Of a stretch of DNA of 64,000 nucleotides, positions 1-57,918 are shown in pieces. Both the position numbers and the translations under genes were made by a program. This DNA is from Paraspadella gotoi (Eukaryota; Chaetognatha). A model generated the notes under the pieces. It did not search any database. It had not been told where the DNA came from and saw only the letters and a list, made by a program, of their open reading frames with translations. Numbering within the stretch: position 1 is the stretch's first letter; each line of letters starts with the position of its first letter. The stretch spans positions 4,847,292 through 4,911,291 of the forward strand of contig CM119267.1 of NCBI GenBank assembly GCA_051294375.1, given 5' to 3'.

Positions 1-150
1 GGTTACTGATTAAGGTTAGGGACTTAGTTTGTGGTTAGGGATTTGGGTTAGGGACTAGCGTTTAAGGATAGAGGTTAGGATTAAAAACTACAGATAAGGG
101 TCTTGGGTTACAGTTCGGTATTAGTTCAAGGTTAGGGATTGTTGTTTATA
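1..150 (+). repeat. Degenerate TTAGGG-like repeat, cut by the window edge
   Basis: Many GGTTAGGGA/TTAGGG-like units in imperfect array. It resembles the interior of the TIR elements at 2702, 6061, 20464 and 29935, but no terminal repeat is seen here. Confidence 0.7.
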
Positions 151-963
151 AGTTTAAAAACATATATTTAGATTAAATATGAAAATTACGATAAAATTCC
201 GGAAGAAAAATGGTGCGGAAGAGTGAGCCGTGCTTTATAAAGAATTAATTAGACTTGTGTTCCTCCCCTTAAGAGGACTTTTAAAAGTTGCGTTATTTAA
301 AGTTGCGTGTGGTTCGATAGCGTCCTCTATGATTCAATTGGTGCCACTTGTTGTTGACAACGGAAGCTCTTGTCATCTGGAACTTCACCGTCCTTTGTTC
401 TGAGTTGACGTTTTGTTTTTTTGTTTTTTTTTCAGTTTCTAGTTTGTTTTTTTTTTTCAAAAGTGAAGCGAATTTATGGTTTGAGTTTTTACGATCGTCT
501 CTGTTCACTTTCACTTTTGGGGTTTTAACTTTTATTTTTCTCTGTTTCTCTTTTTCATTTTTCATGTTAACGAAGCCAAAATATCTGTAGTTCAGGTCGA
601 GCTTGATGGGCACCATCCAACCAGCAGCCGGGTAGGAGCTTCGCGAAAGAGTTTTCGGCCGCTCGTTTCACGGCAGACAGTATTTTATTTCCGTTGCCTT
701 TCTCTCGATTCCAATCTATTTTTAACTCAATCGTTTCAAGATTAATATAATAATTTTTTTTTATTTATTAAAATCGCGATTAGATTTGATTTAATTTTTT
801 TTACCTCGGAAAGGAGGTTGTGGCGGTCGCCATTTTATTTTTCAACCAATCAGCGATCGACGAAAATTAAAAAAAAAAAAGGATAACAATCGAATTTTCT
901 TTTTTTCTAAGTCGAGGAAAATTGAGAAGCGACGAAAAAAAACCTTCTTAAACAATGTAATAG
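151..963. other. Region upstream of the GPCR exons, no supported gene
   Basis: AT-rich. It has a CCAAT box (846-850) beside a GCCATTTT motif and a GC-richer patch at 600-680. It might hold a GPCR promoter or first exon, but no in-phase coding exon was found. Confidence 0.4.
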
Positions 964-1247
964 GTACAACCGATATGAATTTATCCATTCATTCAAAAAA
1001 TAAGCTATCTTGCTCCTGACTTTAGACAGGCTATGCTGGGCTAAGGCCACCATCCCTCTTACAAGATAATAATCAAGACTCTCCCGCAGCCAAGTTTATT
1101 CACTCTCAGAGTACCTGGCTTCTCTAATATCAATGACGTGGTATAATATTTAATTATGTCTTAATTGTATAAAAGCACCACTCCTTTAAGTGTTAGATCA
1201 AAATACAAGGAGCTGACAGTTACTGGTACGACCCAATATAAAAATTA
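964..1247 (+). repeat. Dispersed repeat, family 1, copy A
   Basis: Shares long blocks with 42868-43205, including AATAAGCTATCTTG, CTTACAAGATAATAA, AGAGTACCTGGCTTC and AAATACAAGGAGCTGA. No coding capacity seen. Confidence 0.8.
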
Positions 1248-1250
1248 ACC

Positions 1251-1251
<1 letters not shown>

Positions 1252-1339
<88 letters not shown>
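1252..1339 (+). repeat. (AAT)n microsatellite
   Basis: A nearly perfect array of about 29 AAT units. It lies between a full family 1 copy and a second copy of that element's 5' end (1336-1374). Confidence 0.95.
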
Positions 1340-1342
<3 letters not shown>

Positions 1343-1401
1343 GCTATCTTTCCCCTGACTTTAGACAGGCTTCATTTTTTTACGACCCCCCCTCCTCTCA
1401 G

Positions 1402-15710
<14,309 letters not shown>

Positions 15711-16089
15711 AAGAGAAACAAAACAAAAACAAAACAAAAACAAAAACTTGACCTCGAATCTCCGAAATTGACCATGACCTTAAATCGAATGAATGACCTT
15801 GACCTCGAATCGTAGAATAACTTGCGACTTTAAGATGACTTATTGAAAGCAACGAGAGCCAAAAACTCGACATTGCGAACGTCAATGGAATCTTCCAAAA
15901 AAAAAACGACGTCGCAGATGGCAAAAGTCCAAAACAATTGTGGCGAAGATTTCAACGAAATCCCATCAAATTCGGGAGAGCGGAAAGTTTTTCGTCGTTT
16001 CCCGCCGATAATCGACCATTCCATATTTCGTATCGCCACTGAGTCACTGACCATATTCCATTAGGAGTTGCTCATATTTGTCAATGTTG

Positions 16090-16095
16090 AATAAA
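16090..16095 (+). terminator. Candidate poly(A) signal of the GPCR gene
   Basis: AATAAA 380 bp after the GPCR stop. A second AATAAA lies at 16506-16511. Which one is used cannot be told from the sequence. Confidence 0.45.
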
Positions 16096-17753
16096 AAGTA
16101 AAAAAGCCTGTTATCGTTCAAAACATTCCCCCCCCCAAAAAAAAACTGTTTTAAAATCTGGGACGCCCGTGTAGTGTGCTATCTTCTTTTTTATGTTTTT
16201 TTTATCAAATTATCTGAAAGTGTACAAAGATTCGATGACTACGAGAAGTAGTAAAAATTGTTATAAATAGATTAAATATTGTACAGAAAAAAAAGTGTTA
16301 TTCCAAAAAAAGTAGAACAAATTAAACATTCCTTCAAAGACTTATCTAGTAAAAGGTTCTGATAATTATAATACTTTTTAGAACAAGTTTGGGTAAAGAA
16401 AATTTTAAAAAAGCATCGCCATGTTCGTGTTTTGTAATACTTGAATATTATTGATTTTTTCTTATCGTTAGCGACACTGTATTCCTAATTTACTAAAACG
16501 ATGTAAATAAAGTTTTAAGAACGAGTAAACAGCGATTAAAATCATTGATTTTATATTTTTAAGTGCTCAGCAATGGTTGGATTTATACTTCTTTACCCGC
16601 TTTCGTTTGTCACCTCTCATTATTGAAACCTTTTTGAAATCGCTTGCAGTGGTTTGACCTCTTGTTGTTCTCGGTAGGCCAAAACTGTTACCATTTTTAA
16701 AAAAAAAAGTTCACAGGTGAAATTTATCAATTCGATCCAGCAACATTGCCTCTATGTTCATGAATTAACGTTAACTATCCAATAATTATTGAGATTTTCT
16801 TGATTTTTTTCTTTATTTTTCATCATTTGACTTCATTCCTAGTTGAAAAATTACCTTAAATTATATTTGTGTTAAATCATTGCCAAATGCTACCAACATT
16901 TGGTTCATTCGTCATTTTGTCTTGAGAAATTAAAATGATATGTCGGCATTTAATTTTAATTTTAAGAAGTGCTAAATGCAAAATGCTAAATTTTTATTTC
17001 TCGATAGAACACAGTACGAGGAATTACTAAAGTCAAGCTCCTTTGTGTTTTTTAATGACTCAGAAAACAAGAAGCACGCAATTACAGTGAGGTTATCATT
17101 TAAAAACCTTCGTACAGCTGCAATACCAAAATTTAAATCGGAAAACATTTTCAACATTTGGAAATATACGTTAAGGTTTTACAAACGAGTGTAAAGGACG
17201 AGAGATTAAACCAAAGAATCTTTCACCGGTTAAATTTACTAGAATAAGAAAAACAATTTCGAGCAAAAGAAAACTTTTTTCGAAAACTCTACTGAAAAAG
17301 AAACGTGTTAATGGAAAGAGAACGGAGTAGAGATTTTGTTTAAATTACAAGAAACTGAAAGTTAAAACTCGCCCCATTAAACTATGAGATGTTTACTAAT
17401 CGCTAAGTATTTTTGAAGTAAGAAACAATAGCTTAGAAATTATTGCTTAATAGTTCAAGTTATTTTTTATTTATATTTTTGGCGAGTAACTAACTAACTC
17501 GGGCGGTGGGGGAACCTTTTTGTTCACCAAATTTGAATTTTTAAAACAATATTTTCTCGAAAGACGGAAGGAGGGGGAGGAGAGACTTTGGGCGGCGTGA
17601 ATCTTTTTAAATTTTTTTTTTTAAGCGGCGTTCAAATAAATTCTCTCCTTTTCATCCAAACATTTCAACGCCCCCTTTCTTTTTAAACAAAAGAACACCT
17701 CGACGCCCCTTTTGTTTTGACTTGGCTAAGATTTGGCGGCAAAGAGGAGACGT

Positions 17754-17759
17754 TTTATT
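17754..17759 (-). terminator. Candidate poly(A) signal of paxillin
   Basis: TTTATT on the + strand, which is AATAAA on the - strand, 80 bp downstream of the paxillin stop codon. Confidence 0.5.
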
Positions 17760-17838
17760 TGTCTCGTCTGGATCACGGGTGACTGAAGACTAATCAGACT
17801 AATCAGACTAATCAGCTGAGTAGATCAATGACCCAACT

Positions 17839-50425
<32,587 letters not shown>

Positions 50426-50661
50426 TTGGTCTTCGGAGGCCCACGTTCCGCGTCCGACGTTAAAAACCGTAGATTAAATACGCCTTTTTAAAAATTCGAA
50501 TCAACACGAAATGTTTTAAGTCATCATATTTGTCGCCAGGGAGTTCAGTAATAGGTACATATTTTTTCGGCAAAAGAATTTCATTGAAGAGCGAGAGAGT
50601 GTTCTCATTTTCACACAAGTCAACCAGCAACAGGCTGTAGGAGAAGAGGGGGGAAGGGAAT

Positions 50662-50707
<46 letters not shown>

Positions 50708-51182
50708 AAATGTTTTCCTGGTTAGAAAGACTCGTCTCTCTCTCCCTCTCTCAAAACTGGGGGCTGAGATCGGCCACCAGATTATCTCGTAAACTTTTTC
50801 GCCGATTCGCGTTTTGGGTGAAGGGGGGAAGTGAACAGAAGAACAGCTCCGTTCGGAGGCGACATCTGTGAGAGACGAGCGACGACGAAGATAAACAAAA
50901 CTGTGGCTGGAATAAATGAACAGGTTGATCTTCGGGCCTTTTCTTTTTCTCGCGTAATTTCTCAAAATTTCTCAAAATTTCTGGCAAATTTTGAAAGTTA
51001 AAGTATTTTTCCGATTTTTGAGGGAAAAATTATATATTTTTTTTTTCGATTTTCTTAGAAATTCCTCAATTAATCCTTCGATTCCTTTTGCTCAGATCAT
51101 AAATTGTGAACATTTTTGATGATTTTTTTTCTCGGAAACAATGTGACTCGTTTGAACTGTCAATACGTAGACAAACTTAATC
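50426..51182. promoter_or_regulatory. Head-to-head region between PXN and EDC3 start codons
   Basis: About 760 bp separating divergent start codons. It contains a (CT)n array (50663-50705) and GC-richer sequence at 50750-50890, and must hold both 5' UTRs and promoters. I see no clear TATA or CCAAT box. A bidirectional promoter is an inference from spacing. Confidence 0.5.
50663..50705 (+). repeat. (CT)n in the PXN/EDC3 intergenic region
   Basis: A pure CT run about 240 bp upstream of the PXN start. It could act as a GAGA-factor-like element on the other strand; that is inference only. Confidence 0.93.
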
Positions 51183-51344
51183 ATGTCGTTCGTTGGCTGC
51201 GTCGTCTCTGTGGCTCTGAAGCCGCAGACGCCGACGAGCCTTTCCTTCGGCGGCGTCTATCTCCAAGGCGTCGTGGGCCTTGTCGACCCCGCAAATCAGA
51301 CCATCACGCTTTCCCAAGCCTTCATCGACGGGATTCCCAGCAAT
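51183..51344 (+). CDS. EDC3: EDC3 exon 1: LSm domain, first half
   Basis: 54 codons from ATG, ending AGC AAT|GTGAGT in phase 0. It reads MSFVGCVVSVALKPQTPTSL and continues through the Sm1 strand region NQTITLSQAFIDGI. Confidence 0.94.
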
Positions 51345-54300
51345 GTGAGTCTCCGATATTTGATGAGGAGCCTTTCAACGCAGTCACTGATTCCAACTTT
51401 TCCTCATGTCAGGAGCACACCATCACGCTTAACGCCGGGGATATCGGAGACCTGCAGATCCTGAAGACGGCGATGGAGACGCGGAGCTACGCGCCACTGG
51501 CGCCGTCCGCCCTAGAGAACGACGCCGACAACGACGCCGGGACCAAAGACGACTCGGCTCCACGGGCTCGGCGCGAAAGCGTCAGTAACAAGCAGGTATA
51601 AAGGTGGGCCAGGACTGTCAAGTTTAAAAATATGTAAAAAAATGTTTTTTCAATTAGTGTTTAAATATAGTACAAATTTAGCGGACTATTAAATTTATGT
51701 TAATACTGTAATAATTTATATTAATACTGTGTACAATAGTGTTTACCCGATCATCCATCCAATTTAGGTTATCCTACTATTTATTTTTATATATACTTTT
51801 ATTTCGTTTTGATATCCTCAGGTTCAAATTATCCGCAAAGAGTCTCAATCTCACGACGCCGTCGAGTTGAAGCGACTTCAGTCGGGGCTGGAGTCCCTCG
51901 GCTACCAGAAGGCCCCCATCAACGAGGGGTCGTCGGCTTCGCCCGCCGCCAATCGACACAAGTCGCCCGACGAACCCTTCGACTCTGGCTACAAGCACCA
52001 CCGGACTAGAGGCATTACTGGAAATGCTGTTTGAAGTCGAACTTGTAGTCCTGACATAAATAATTAACTATGTTACGCTTATTGTCAACGCAGGTAACGG
52101 TCGCGTGACGCATTCCTACAGCGCGGGCAGCATCAGCGATTCCGAGCTGCCGCAAAACACGAGCCGCCCAACGAGGAACGGTAGGAGGATGTACACTCCC
52201 AAAAAGATCGACTATTATCAAGGTCGGGTTTTGAAATATATATCATGAATGCCATTTGTACGACTTTCTGGACATAAAACTGGGTGGGTTAAAACTCGCG
52301 GATAATAACTACAATTGTTCCTCAGGCGCCCGACGCCGCGACGACGAGAGCTGCTTCAGCTGCGACGTTGGCGCCATCATCGGCGAAGAGTTCGACTTCG
52401 AGCGGAGCAACCAGATGTTCGACAAGGAGGCCGTCATGGAGGAGATCACCGCCGAACAGCGGGGATACGGACAGAGGGGAGGAAATGGTGGTAAGCGGGG
52501 GAGGGGGGAGGCGTTGCGGTGGACTAGGTCAGCGGATTTTTAATTTAGCATAATTCCAAACTATTTTGCCATACCGTCCCCTTGTAGATATGAATTATGT
52601 AATGTATTGTCAAATATTATTTAAGGCGGAGAGACGTCTCGTTCGTTCCACCACAACTCCTCTCAACCGTCTCATACATTGCGACACGAGACAGCCGAAG
52701 CCAAGTATCGTCACGACGAAAACATTTTGGGAACGCCCTCCCCCGCCATCTATCGACAGATAAAAGTGAGGATAAAATGGACTCAGTGGACGATTTAAAC
52801 AATATTATACTTAATTTAAAAAGTAAACAAAAAAAAATCTTCGTTACCATATTTTAATCCTGGTACTTCTCAGCTCCGCGTGGACGCTCAAGAAGAGTGT
52901 CGAACGGACTCTGGTCTCGTCGTTCCCTGTATCTCATCCAAACTACAGACGAAGATCTTGACGGCCGCTTCCAAGCACGGCTTCGGCGAGGAGCGGCAGA
53001 TGGAGGCCGCCGGCCGTTCCGCCTGCGAGGTGTGTTCCGCAAGCACCCCATTGGCCGCCGAAATTTCCCATTGGCCTTTTAACTTCTTGCGTCTTTTTCC
53101 AGATGCTCCTCCAACTTCTCGGGGGCTCCCAACGCTTGGCGCCGCAAAACTCTCACCAGACGCCTTCCGTCGTCGTCCTCTGCGGAGGCGATGTCCGCGT
53201 CGACGCCGCTTCGCAGACGCCGATCCTCTTTTCGCCACCGGCCATAGGACTCGCCATTGCCAGGTCTTCATAATGGGCTTGTTTTTTTGTCGATAAAGAA
53301 ATTTGGCTTCTTGGTGATTTTAGGCTAAAACTTAGCTAAAGCTCAAGAGAATTTGATCAAGAAGTTCAGTATTACTTTGCAGAGGAGGATTTAGCCTACC
53401 GTCCAATTCTCCTCTTCCTCTTCTTCTTCTTTCCTCCTCCTCCTGCCCCTCAGTATATTTTGTCTAGGCTCTAGTGATACATTCTCTCGTTTCTACTCTT
53501 CGCGAATATATACCATTATTTTCCCTCTATTTCTTCACGCCTTCAATACCCCTCAAGCTTTGTACTACTTTATGGCCCCCTGACAATTTTCATTCTCCTC
53601 CTCCAGACAATTGTCGAATCACCGCGTGAAGGTGACCGTCTGCATCCCACAGAAGCTCGTCGATCTCTTTCTCAAGCACAATCTCCTCGGAACTGAACTT
53701 AAGCTGCTCAAACTCACCGATGCCAAACTCGTGCACTCAGTTAATGGTGAGGCTCTTGCAAAAAGCTATTTTAAATTTTACATATCTTAAATATGAAAAA
53801 AAATAAACCTGGGACAAAATACGATCATTATTTGTACACGTCGACATCCCCATTTTCTTACAGATCTCCCTTCGACGCCAACTGACGTAATTCTCTCCGC
53901 GTTGGACGCCTTCGCCGCCACCGACGCCGAATCCGCCGCTCCTGCCGCCTCCGCCGCTACCAACGCCTCCGCCGAGAAGTGGTACAAAGGCGTTGTCCAG
54001 TGGGCCAATCAGAACAAGGCGCCGATCCTCGCCGTCGATCCTTCGGGTAAATAGGGGACGAGGGTCTGGGTGAGACACTTCATAACGCGCGCTTTTTTTG
54101 CTCTCAGGGGTGGCGTCCACCTACCCGCCTTGCGATCCTCTACAAGCCAAGTGGACCCTCCAGTTTATCCTTCCGACGACCAAGTCTAACAAAGACGCGG
54201 CCGTTCCTTTTTCCGCCACGCCGACCTCGAACCCTCAGCTTTATCTCTGTGATCTCGGGATCCCTAGAAAGGTTTTCACTTGATAGATCGCATGATTAAG

Positions 54301-54432
54301 TTTAATTTTGAAATTGATCATTGTACTTATAAACTGTTTTCTCTCTTATCTTGTCAGGTTTTCAGGGAAGGCGGCATCCAGTATCAATCTCCGTTTGGTG
54401 CCAAATCCTTCATCGCATTGCATAGAGATTGA
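51183..54432 (+). CDS. EDC3: Enhancer of mRNA-decapping protein 3, complete gene, 12 exons
   Basis: EDC3 activates the DCP1/DCP2 decapping complex and scaffolds P-bodies with DDX6. The joined coding sequence is 1848 nt, 615 residues plus stop (human about 508). Residues about 1-85 form the LSm domain (FVGCVVSVALKP, NQTITLSQAF, ITLNAGDIGDLQILK). A Ser/Asp-rich linker follows. The FDF domain is at about 240-260 (GEEFDFERSNQMFDKEAVME), then AKYRHDENILG. The YjeF_N domain runs from about 323 to the end (RTDSGLVVPCIS, LLQLLGGSQRLAP, VQWANQNKAPILAVDP, LYLCDLGIPRKVF, YQSPFGAKF). All junctions are in phase. The third intron needs a GC donor (AGAG|GCATTA). The start at 51183 gives the family's N-terminus. 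Introns are short, mostly under 350 bp. Confidence 0.96.
51413..51595 (+). CDS. EDC3: EDC3 exon 2: LSm second half and linker
   Basis: Between catgtcag and AAGCAG|GTATAA, 61 codons. It encodes HTITLNAGDIGDLQILK, the Sm2 region, then an acidic linker NDADNDAGTKDD. Confidence 0.93.
51822..52011 (+). CDS. EDC3: EDC3 exon 3: linker, GC donor
   Basis: Starts VQIIRKESQSHDAVELKRLQ after atatcctcag. The frame would reach TGA at 52033 with no usable GT donor in phase. Ending at AGAG|GCATTA gives phase 1 and joins exon 4 in frame, so a GC-AG intron is proposed. Confidence 0.8.
52094..52222 (+). CDS. EDC3: EDC3 exon 4: Ser-rich linker
   Basis: Acceptor caacgcag, donor CAAG|GTCGGG, phase 1 both sides. 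It reads NGRVTHSYSAGSISDSELPQ and ends YTPKKIDYYQ. Confidence 0.85.
52326..52490 (+). CDS. EDC3: EDC3 exon 5: FDF domain
   Basis: Acceptor gttcctcag, donor GGTG|GTAAGC, phase 1 both sides. It contains IGEEFDFERSNQMFDKEAVM, the FDF motif that binds the DDX6 RNA helicase in known EDC3. Confidence 0.93.
52626..52765 (+). CDS. EDC3: EDC3 exon 6: FDF-to-YjeF_N linker
   Basis: Acceptor tatttaag, donor ATAAAA|GTGAGG. It ends AKYRHDENILGTPSPAIYRQ, close to the human KYRHDENIL segment. Confidence 0.92.
52874..53029 (+). CDS. EDC3: EDC3 exon 7: start of YjeF_N
   Basis: 52 codons, phase 0 both ends, acceptor cttctcag. It encodes ECRTDSGLVVPCISSKLQTK and KHGFGEERQMEAAGRSACE. Confidence 0.94.
53103..53263 (+). 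CDS. EDC3: EDC3 exon 8: YjeF_N core
   Basis: Acceptor tttttccag, donor GCCAG|GTCTTC, phase 0 to 2. It reads MLLQLLGGSQRLAPQNSHQT and PSVVVLCGGDV, the Rossmann-like core strand. Confidence 0.94.
53607..53746 (+). CDS. EDC3: EDC3 exon 9: YjeF_N
   Basis: Acceptor tcctccag, donor AATG|GTGAGG. It reads QLSNHRVKVTVCIPQKLVDL and continues to KLTDAKLVHSVN. Confidence 0.94.
53864..54046 (+). CDS. EDC3: EDC3 exon 10: YjeF_N with Ala-rich insert
   Basis: Acceptor ttcttacag, donor TCGG|GTAAAT. It reads LPSTPTDVILSALDAFAATD, an Ala-rich insert absent from human EDC3, then WYKGVVQWANQNKAPILAVD. Confidence 0.94.
54108..54271 (+). CDS. EDC3: EDC3 exon 11: YjeF_N
   Basis: Acceptor tgctctcag. It reads GVASTYPPCDPLQAKWTLQF and ends LYLCDLGIPRK. 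The donor AAAG|GTTTTC is weak but supported by the in-frame next exon. Confidence 0.92.
54358..54432 (+). CDS. EDC3: EDC3 exon 12 and stop
   Basis: Acceptor tcttgtcag. 24 codons reading VFREGGIQYQSPFGAKSF and IALHRD before TGA at 54430-54432, matching the family C-terminus. Confidence 0.94.
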   Translation, partial: VFREGGIQYQSPFGAKSFIALHRD

Positions 54433-54794
54433 TTGATCGATTTATATCAATCGACGCGAGATTTTTCAAGCTCCTTTTTTTTTCTTATTCGTGCTAACAT
54501 TCTAAAATTGACTCTAGTTTGTACGCGCGTGCAACATTTTTCAGAATATTAAACATTGTATAAAATTGTCCTGTTTGAACCGTCGTTAAAATCTTGTTAA
54601 TGATAGTCGTTTAACTATGACGTTTTTCAGGCTGAACTTGCTTTTTTTAAAAAATATATCAGATTAAGTTTTATGCTTTTTATTTTTTTTTCAGTAGTAT
54701 TTGAAATGTTCTTTTTTAACCCACGAAAGCTGAATTTAATGAGTTAGAAAGCATTTCAAACCTTTCGTGTTCACTTGTCGTGACAGTTATCCTA

Positions 54795-54800
54795 AATAAA
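54795..54800 (+). terminator. EDC3: Candidate poly(A) signal of EDC3
   Basis: AATAAA 363 bp after the stop codon. Confidence 0.45.
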
Positions 54801-55861
54801 TCCAGAAAATCGGGCCAACTTTGATTGAATTAGAGAAAATTTTAGAAATATGAAGTCAAGGTTTCGCTCTTATGTTGGAATTTTCTGAACTGGTACGATT
54901 CGCCCTCTGTCGCCCGTTTAGTTAATTACAAAAGTAGTATACACTGTTCGGATACAAAACTTATCAAAATCGTACCGTCTTCACAAACGCGGGAATCGAC
55001 AAAATGTAATTGCGAAAATATGTTAAAATTAAAGATATAAATGTATCTACTCATTACTTGCCTCTAATATCTGTTTGTCTGACAAATAAGTTTTTTTTTT
55101 CTAATTTGAATAAAATAAGACCGACTAATCTCTCGCGCCCGAGAGACGTTTTTCCTTCTAATCACCCGGAACGTTGAGCGGCTTAATCACCTAAAATCTC
55201 AGCCCAATCTTTTTTTTTTTCGAAGGAGAGGAGGGCGGGTCGGAGTTATTTCTTTCTCTAAAATCGGAGGTCGAGGCGTGGGAAATAAACGCATAGGGTC
55301 CCTTCCCTTTTTGAGAAAAAACCTCATCACTAGTATAGGTGACGAAAGAAATAGGTTTCATTAGTAAACAATCGTGCTACCAAAAATCGAGGAACTTTCA
55401 CAGCACCTTCACCCATTCTTCGCCAATCTCTTTTAATCGCACCTCTTAATCGCTCGCTCAATCAAACTCCCTCACGCCCCCCCCCCACTCAGCGATTTCT
55501 CATTTTTCCCCCCGAGATCGGGTTACACACCGTCGAATCCCAAAGTCAACGATTAGAAAAGAGAATCTTCGTCTCTTGTCGGATCGAGTTTCAAATTGAG
55601 TTCGGGATTTTTTGGATGGAGTCGCGCGAGCGGATTCTTTTTTGAATTAGTCGGATTGGGTTGGATCTCGAAGTGGATGGATTTGGGTAGGAATGAGTTT
55701 GATCGGATTCGTTGGAGAATGAGGTTTTGTTTGCAGCAGGTACTTTGACGATTAACCTTCGAAGGAAAGAGGAAGTTTAAACGTTCGTGATTATTTGAAA
55801 AGGAGGGAAAACCGCGAGGCGATCACGCGTTGACATGACTATTCAAACATCGTGGTTTATT

Positions 55862-55915
<54 letters not shown>

Positions 55916-56913
55916 GCGAACGGCGAGAGAACAAAAGCATTTAGTGATTTTCGATCCCCAACGAAAAAGAAAGAAAGAAAGAAAAAAGTAATCACGACGT
56001 CCTTTTTTTTTTCCTTTTTGCCCAAAAGCATCTCGAGACTTTTGCCCCAGAAAAAAAGGAACCCACGGTTTCCGAGAAAGAACCCCAAAAAAAAAGAAGA
56101 AAAAAGAAAAAGATAAAAATTAAAAGATAAAAAAAAAAATCTCAAAACAAATTCCCAAAAATCTAATTCTAGGTTTGATTAAGATTCCCTCCCGACGGAA
56201 ATGTTTTTATTTCAATCTCCAAACAAAAAAAAATAATGTTGAAAATTATTTTCTGAGAATGAAACAAAAAAAAATGTTTTCTTCTTCTCTTGTTATTGAC
56301 GGAATTTGATTTTTCTTCCCGATAGTTATTCGTGCGTGCTTCCCTTCACTGCTTGTTTCATGTTTCCTTCACTGCTTGTTTCATGTTTCTTCGAGAGATT
56401 TTTCTTTCTTTTTTTAATATATTTTTTTTTCGCTTTTTAATTCAATTCATTCCCCTCTGAAAATCTCGCCTCTCTTATATTTGTTCGAATGCACCAATTT
56501 GACAAAAATTGAAGTTAGAGACTTGGTTCATAATTTAAAATCTCAATGGCGTCGAACGATAAACGTTGATTCAGAATTCTTTTAAGGAGACCACGTATAA
56601 TCTAAAAATAAAGAGAGAGAGAGTTGTCTCGCTCACGCGGTTCCCTAAAAACAGTTTCTCTTTTTAAACTTTTTCTACGACGGGCCTGGCCCTAAACTCA
56701 CGTTCCTCAATTCCTCTACGTAGTTAACGATAAACAAAAAAAGTATGCATAGTACATACGTAATTAGTTGTTGTTTTTTTCTGCAGGTCAAAACGGCTAT
56801 CCAAGAAAGCATTAACAATAACAACAACATCACCAACGATAACAATAACAACAACATCACCAAAATTAGAACCTGAGATCAATGTACATAAATAGTTGCA
56901 CATGTGGGTAGAA

Positions 56914-56952
56914 TCTCTCTCTCTCTNNNNNNNNNNCTCTCTCTCTCTCTCA
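56914..56952 (+). other. Assembly gap inside a (CT)n array
   Basis: Ten N at 56927-56936 flanked by CT repeat. The true array length is unknown. Confidence 0.98.
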
Positions 56953-57200
56953 CTCAGGATATTTATGAGCCTTCCATTGTAGCTTACAGCTTTACCTGTA
57001 GATTAAATCTTTTAATGTTTATAAAACTAACATTATTACATTTTTTTCTCTACTTTATTTTAACATCCTTAATTTAAGATAGACTATCCGACCAAGAAGT
57101 ATCGTCATTGAGTCTGGGCAGTGGCCGAGACGAAAAAAAAAATCCCACCGGGGACTTCAGATACCGTTTCGGCATAGCTGAGAGATTCTCCCTCAAGGCG

Positions 57201-57633
57201 GCCAATTAGTGAAAACCTTTTCCGGTGAAACAGCCAATCAGAATCCGCCTCCGGTCCTCGCCTACCTTTCGAACCAATGGCCGTCCTCGCTTTCTATCCG
57301 TCCATCTCGCTCCTAGTTCGAGCTCTATCTTGGAAATAAAAAAAAAGGAAAATATTGATAAGAAAAAAAAAATTAAAAAAAGGAGAAAATTAGTAAGGAA
57401 CTCACGACGTCTTACTCTTCTTCTTAACACCTTGCGCGCGCCGATCTAAGCCAATCGGGACTCGTGGATTGAGGGACACAACCTCTCGCGTCAACGAAAA
57501 ATATTCGACCAATCGAAAGCGAAAGTTTCAGAATATTCGGCCAATCGGAGTCTCTCATCCAGACGGAATCGTCGGAGACTAGCCAATGGCGGGCAACGGC
57601 ATCGGAGGTGGAGGAAAGTGAAAACAGACCAAT
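57201..57633 (+). promoter_or_regulatory. Cluster of eight CCAAT boxes
   Basis: CCAAT starts at 57201, 57233, 57273, 57451, 57509, 57541, 57583 and 57629, all on the + strand and mostly 32-58 bp apart. Several have the NF-Y-like form CCAATCRG or CCAATGG. The sequence around them is GC-richer than its neighbours. It looks like an NF-Y-driven promoter, but no attached gene is recognised in this window. Confidence 0.6.
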
Positions 57634-57639
57634 GGTGAG

Positions 57640-57817
57640 GAAGAAACTCGACGATGGAAATAAGATTCGTTTCTTCTCTCCATCTCTCGATTCCTCTCTT
57701 TTTTTTTATCCTTCGTCTTCAACGCCGGATGGAAAACGAGAGAGAGAGACCGAAAAGAGTTGGCGTTGCCTGCCTTTCGAGTCGACTCTATTTTGCAAAA
57801 AAAAACTCTCTCTCTCT

Positions 57818-57867
<50 letters not shown>

Positions 57868-57884
57868 CTCTCTCTCTCTCTCTC

Positions 57885-57918
<34 letters not shown>

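Larger units (their letters stand above)
15711..17838. other. Tail-to-tail intergenic region, GPCR and paxillin
   Basis: AT-rich sequence with no supported exon. It holds the GPCR 3' UTR with candidate poly(A) signals and, near 17754, the paxillin poly(A) signal on the other strand. The stretch between about 16500 and 17640 holds nothing I recognise. Confidence 0.6.
54433..57180. other. Region 3' of EDC3, no supported gene
   Basis: AT-rich sequence with the EDC3 3' UTR, a (CT)n array (55863-55915), a weak exon-like segment at 56787-56876 and an assembly gap at 56927-56936. Confidence 0.5.

Noticed and set aside
1-150. True telomere at the window start
   Set aside because: Units are degenerate and interspersed with other sequence, and similar blocks occur inside TIR elements at internal positions.
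606-631. Possible GPCR first exon: ATG with eight codons and a GG|GTAGGA donor
   Set aside because: It ends in phase 2, but the exon at 1402 needs phase 1; joining them gives a stop soon after. No other support.
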